Shown here in pieces: positions 32,901-38,900 of a stretch of DNA of 39,137 nucleotides. Each line of letters begins with the position of its first letter. The first letter of the stretch is position 1. The stretch lies in NCBI GenBank assembly GCA_018303325.1, contig JAGVYH010000068.1:1-39137 (forward strand). The letters are read 5' to 3'. The notes beneath the pieces were generated by a model that had not been told where the DNA came from, did no database searches, and worked only from the letters and a program-made list of their open reading frames with translations. The DNA is from Candidatus Woesearchaeota archaeon. Its GTDB lineage: Archaea; Nanobdellota; Nanobdellia; Woesearchaeales; DSVV01. The position numbers and the translations under genes are program-made.

Positions 32901-35900
32901 CTTTAATAAATTCTTTAGAAACGACCTTAAAGAATTTAATGTTGACATTCCTGCATTAATAGAGCTGTTTTCTTATTTAACTATTGATGAAACTATTAAA
33001 ATAATAAAATTAATCAGAGATGACCCAAAACTAACAATGAGCCAAATTATGGATGACATAAAAAAAGAAGTTAGGCAAATGCATCCTAACATAAATGAAG
33101 GCGACTTCCAGCATTTAGTCAAAAGGCTAGATTGGTTAGTAAGAAATTTGTTTATAATAGAGCAGCAGTTGCAGACACTAAATGAGTTTATAACAATAGA
33201 TGATACAAAGATAAAAGACACAAAAGGTCTTATTGAATTGTTAAAAGCAATAGATGAAATTAAGCCTGTTGACGACAAAACAGGAGCGTTTGAAGAACTG
33301 CATAAATTAACAGTCAAATATTCAATCTCTATAGAAGCAATTCTTCAGTTTAAAGTGGATAGTACTGGTTATCTTGACCATGAGAGATTAATAATCTCTA
33401 CTTTCAAAGAAATTGATAAGTATTATGATAGACTAAAAAAAGAAAGTAAAGAAGAAGGTGGAAGTGAGGCTGACCTAGCTCTAAAAGAAGACGCTTTTAA
33501 TGAAGAGAAATCTACAGTTTTAAGTTTTGTCCAAAGGCAGTTTGAATTCCTGCCAGAACAAAGCAGGAGAAGAGTTTATCTTTATCTCTTATTCAATTCA
33601 GATGTTGCGACTTTAAGCAGAACAGACAATGAGTTTGTAATGGCGCAAATAGACAAACTTTCAAAAGCAGAAAAGCTCAAAAAAGGAGAAGAGGCAGAAA
33701 AGGGTGAAAAAGTAGGAGAAGTTAAACCAGTTAAAGAGGTTAAAATATATCCCCACCAACCACAAATTAACGAGTTCTTACAAAAAAACAGAAGAATATT
33801 GCAGGGATTTACTGCATTTAATGGCATCATCACAAATTTACCTGACGAAACAAAACTGAAAAAAGAATGGTTTAAGCAGGCGAGAAAAATCTTTGCGAGA
33901 GAAAAATACAAGAAAACAAAAGATGTTAATCCTGACGAACAATTTAATGCTGACGCGCAATTAGACCGCTTGGAAGCTGAAGTTAGAATTCCCGAAGTTT
34001 CTACTGTGCAAATACCTCATCTATTCTTTGAGCATATCCTCAAAAATACAGTAACAGAAACAATGGTTATAGGACATGCAGGCGCAGAAGGTATAGACAG
34101 ATACAGTACAAATGAATACGATGAAGAAGCAGTTGAGTTATTCAGGAAACTAATCACGCAGGTAAAGGTCGTCAATACAAGAAATGATTTCCGTACAAAT
34201 CTATTAGTATGGAACCAAAAAGCTTACGCAGAAAGAAATGATGTCTTCATTTCATTAATCAAGATTCTTGGAAAGAAGAATAATAATTTTGAGAATATGG
34301 ACAGTGATACTGCATTAAATGCTTTTGTCGAGCTCAACAAAAGAATACAGGAATTTGAAGAAGTAATGGATGCGTATGAAAAAGCATTAAAACAAGAGTA
34401 CAAAGATTCTGGTGAAAATCTGCTTCCTGAGAATAATCAGCTGATTGAATTAACCACCAAATTATTAGGAGATATAGTTAAAAAGAAAGAAATAGATGAT
34501 GCAACACTCAAAAAAGTTCTTGAAATTAAAGGCAAGTTAAGGGTAATCAGCCTTTTAGCGACATTTAAATCTTCTAGAATGGTTATCGAGAATGAGGTGC
34601 TTGTTTCTAAAAAATTAATTGAATTCACGCTTACAGACAAATTTAAGAATAAAAGAGATTATAATAATAAAGATATTTATACGCTGATTCAGCACTATCT
34701 CTCAGTCCGACCTAATGACCAGCATTTCTCTAAAATTATGCTGGATGCATTGCTTCATTATATTGATGGTGATTTTGAGACATGGAAATTCGAAAGTGAA
34801 GATTATGTTTCAACTTTGAATGAAATAATTGCTTTGGAAATTTTAAAGCTGCCAAAGGAAGAGCAAACTAAGTTTAAAGAATTAAAAGGAGAAAGCAATA
34901 TTGAAAAATTAGCAAATGCAGAAGGCTTTGAAGACACCAAACAAAAGATAGAAAAAATAAGAAACTGGGAAAAAGCATCAGCCTATAGTATTTCTATTGC
35001 TGGAGAAGAGTTCACTGTCGAATATCTTACAAATTTCTTTGACTTGTTTAACATAGGAAATTATCCTGGCACAACTGCCTGCCAGAGTTGTGTGTATGGA
35101 AATAGTTTAAATTCTGGATTGTTAGGATATGTTAATAATGGAGCAAATGGAGCCATTGTTATCTTAGACGAGAACAGATTTGTTGTAACAAGAAGAATAG
35201 CAAGGCTAAGGATTGTAGAAGAGACAGCAGAAGACGGCAACGTAAACAAATTCCCTGCGATTTATGTAGAAGAGAGCACCCAATTTGGCTCAAAAGGAGT
35301 GGATAAATTGCATGAGCTGTTAAAAATTCTCTCTGTAAACACAGGATTGCCTGTTGTTTCATCAATCAAAAGGCAGCAACAGCCAAAATCCTTTAATATC
35401 TATCAATACAAAGGCAGAAGCTTATATGATTATAGTGATACACAATCTCCTGGCGGTGTAATAAATCAAGAGGAACCTGTTGTACAAAGGTCTACGACTG
35501 CATCAATAGATAATGTGCCGGATAAAACTATTGATGATATTGCTGCACAGGCAGGGTTTAAGAAGATTGAGGTTGGTGAGGGAGAACAACCAGCGACGAC
35601 AGAAACAGCACAGGCAGGAGTTGAAGAAGCAGCAGAACCCACCAAACCACCAACAATTCTATCAATCATAAGAAGCACGACGACAAAAGCAATAATTTAT
35701 CCAATCATTGCTGCAATAATCGGGATTTCGCAATTTCTCCCAGCAATATCACTAGCTCAGGAGCTGCTATCGCCACAACAATCTGCTCCACCACAAGCTC
35801 TACCAGCTGTGACACAACCTACTCCGACAGAACAAGCGCAGGTTGGTGTTGAAGGTGCGGTAGGAGTACTAACACCCGCAGAAACAGGAGTACCAACACC

Positions 35901-38900
35901 AACAGGAGCAGAAACACCAACAGTTATTATGCCGCGAGTGCTTGATGAAGAGGATAAAGCATTTTTGAGAGATAATCTTTATAAGCATAAGATGTCTGGA
36001 AAAGAAGCATTGAGTTACCCAGATAGATTTAGCCTTGACGAGGTAGTGCATATAGATTATTATCTTGACAGAGAACAAATAAAAGCAAAGTATAAGAAAC
36101 TTATCCAGTCAGATGAAATTTTCAGCGCATACAGTGCAGAGGAAATAATTGTTCTGATTGATGCGCTGGAGCAGACAGATACAAAAGCAGACGAAATTGG
36201 AGAATATGACCACAGCAGATTTGACGGGAATGAAATAGCTGCGATGATATCAGCGAGTGTGCCGCAAAAAGCTGCAGGCAAATATAGTGCGCGATTTAGC
36301 GGTCATGATATTGCTATGCTGCATAAAACCCTTCCTGCATCTATTCCTAATTCAGTCGCTGTTACTTATGATAAAAGGTTTACTGGATATGATATTGCTG
36401 CGTTTGTAAGCACTGGTATTTCGCCAAAAGATGCAAAAGAAAAAGTAAACACACTTTCACCAGATGAATTAAAAGAATTTGTTGAAAAGATATACCAACA
36501 GTTATATGAAGCAGAAGCTGAGCAAATAGAGAAAGAAATTCTTGCAAAACTTGTTTTCCAATATCCTTCGGAACTTAGCGAAGCTAATGTTGTAGCATTA
36601 AATCAGAACAGCATCACTCCTGAAGCCTATGCAAAACATAAAAGATTTGGTGTGAATGGATTGCTGAAGCTGGCCAATGCAGGATTATTAAGACTGCTCG
36701 ACGAAATACCTGAAGAAGTTGATAGTGCTGATAAAGTGATTGCATATCACAACGCACTAGTGCCTCTCAATGAAATTTCTAAATATGAAGAATATCATGG
36801 ACGATTTGATATACCTAGCAGACGAAATTTAGATAGAAATAATATTCCTGCTGATTCTGTAAATGATTATCATGAAAGACGAAGTGCAAAGGATATAATC
36901 TCATTAAATAATGCAGAAATAGATGGAAAAACAGATAAGCCATATGCTGAAAAAGGAATTGATGCAACTGCAACTATCGAATTATTTAAAGCTGAAAAAG
37001 AAAAGGAAAAAGACTCAGCAGCAACAGAAGAAACAAAGATAAAGAGATTCATTGCAGAAAAGAAGGTAAAACAAAAGATAAATACTGGTGTATCAATTGG
37101 ATTGCTTGGATTATTGTTAGGAACAGGACTCAAGATAAGGCAGTTAAACAAAAAATTAGTAACAAAAACAAAAGAAGATGTTATAAATGGAGAATTAGGA
37201 ACACCAGCTGTTTTGACGTCTTTAGCAACAGGCATAGGGATGGGTGTCGCAATTGGATTAGGAGTAAATCCATTGACTGCTGTTCCTATTGCTATAGGTG
37301 CAGGGATTGGGTTATTAGGCGGTTATGCTCTAACAATGAGCGGAGTAATAAACGCAGTAGATAGATTTAGAACTAAAGTAAAAGCTGAAGAAGGAATACC
37401 TACTGAAATTATCCTGCCTGTTATTAAAAAATCCTCTGGAATTGCACAAGAAGGTGTGGTTGAAAGACCTGTAGCAATATTAACTCCCATCCAGCCATCT
37501 ACCCCCTCCTCAGTCGGCGCAGACACTCTTCAAACACAAACAATCACTTCAATGCTTGTCTCTGATGTTCTTGAAGAAGAAACTGTTAATATGTTACACG
37601 ACGCTGAAATAATGGGAAGTATTGTCAACGCTGTTTTAGACCCGTCAGCAAAAGGCGCTGTACTAAAAGAAAGAATAAATGGATTAATTGCAGAGAAAGG
37701 CTTAGACGATAAATTTAATGAAGAAATTAGATTTAATATTTTTAACAGATTATCTGCATTGCAAGACGAGATTTCTAAACTGGAAGGTTATGGAACTGAT
37801 TCACAGATATTTAGGGATAAATTGCTGGAAGTAACACAAAAACATGAAGAAAAACTTAAAAGGAAAATTACTGTTGAATTTATAGAACTTACTTTGAGGA
37901 AAGTTCATGACTTAATAATCCAAGGCAAGACACCAATACTAATTCTGCCAGATACTTCTATGAGGCTTGCAGAAAAATTATTTAGCCCCGCCCTAAACAG
38001 CGCTTATCCTGAGATATACGAAGAGCTGAAGAGAGTGTATGGAATAGAAGGAGTAATACCTGTTTATGTTTCTTCAGCCAAAGGAGATTATAGGGGTACT
38101 GGATATGATCAACAGTTTGTAGAGATTCCTAAAGAATTAAAGGAAAAACTTCACCTTCTTAAAAATCCTTCAATAATAGTAGTTGATTATTCGCGAGATG
38201 CACCAGACAGTACTTATACTGCAGTGAAGGATACGTTTAAAGATATATTACCAGAAATTAAAGTACAGTTGAGTGTGGTTAACGAAAATATTTTTAATGC
38301 TGGAAGTTATATCAAAGTGACTATTGGTAGTGAAGATGAAAGAGTCAAACAATGGGAAAAAAAGACAGGACGCAAAGCTGATAACGTTAAAGTTCAGTTT
38401 AGAGGCAGAGGCGGTGTTTTAAAAACTATTGCTTATGAAAAGAATTATCCTAATCTTATTCCTGCAACTTATGAAGAGTATAAACTGACAGGCAACCAAG
38501 CACAGTATTTGGAAGAAATATATTTAGCTCATACATTTTTAGATAATGGAAAGAGAATAGGCGAAGAATTCAGAAAAGAAATAGATATTGAAGACAGCCG
38601 TAAACAAATAATCAAGCAGAACATCCAGCATATACCAGCAGAATTACAAGACGATGTTGCATCAATAATCCTAAAAATCCAAGACCGAGTAAACAGAGAA
38701 GAAATAATTGATGAATATGGTATATCTGGTATTGCAAAACCTGACGAGGTTGGCGAAAACATATGGAAAAAGATGGAGGGACGTCCAGATGCGAAAAAAG
38801 CGTTTTTGTCTATTTATTATACATTATACTACTACCTGCAGAACAATCCTGATTCTAACCTCAATTTAGAGCAAGATGCTTACGTCGCTGTCAATTCTGT

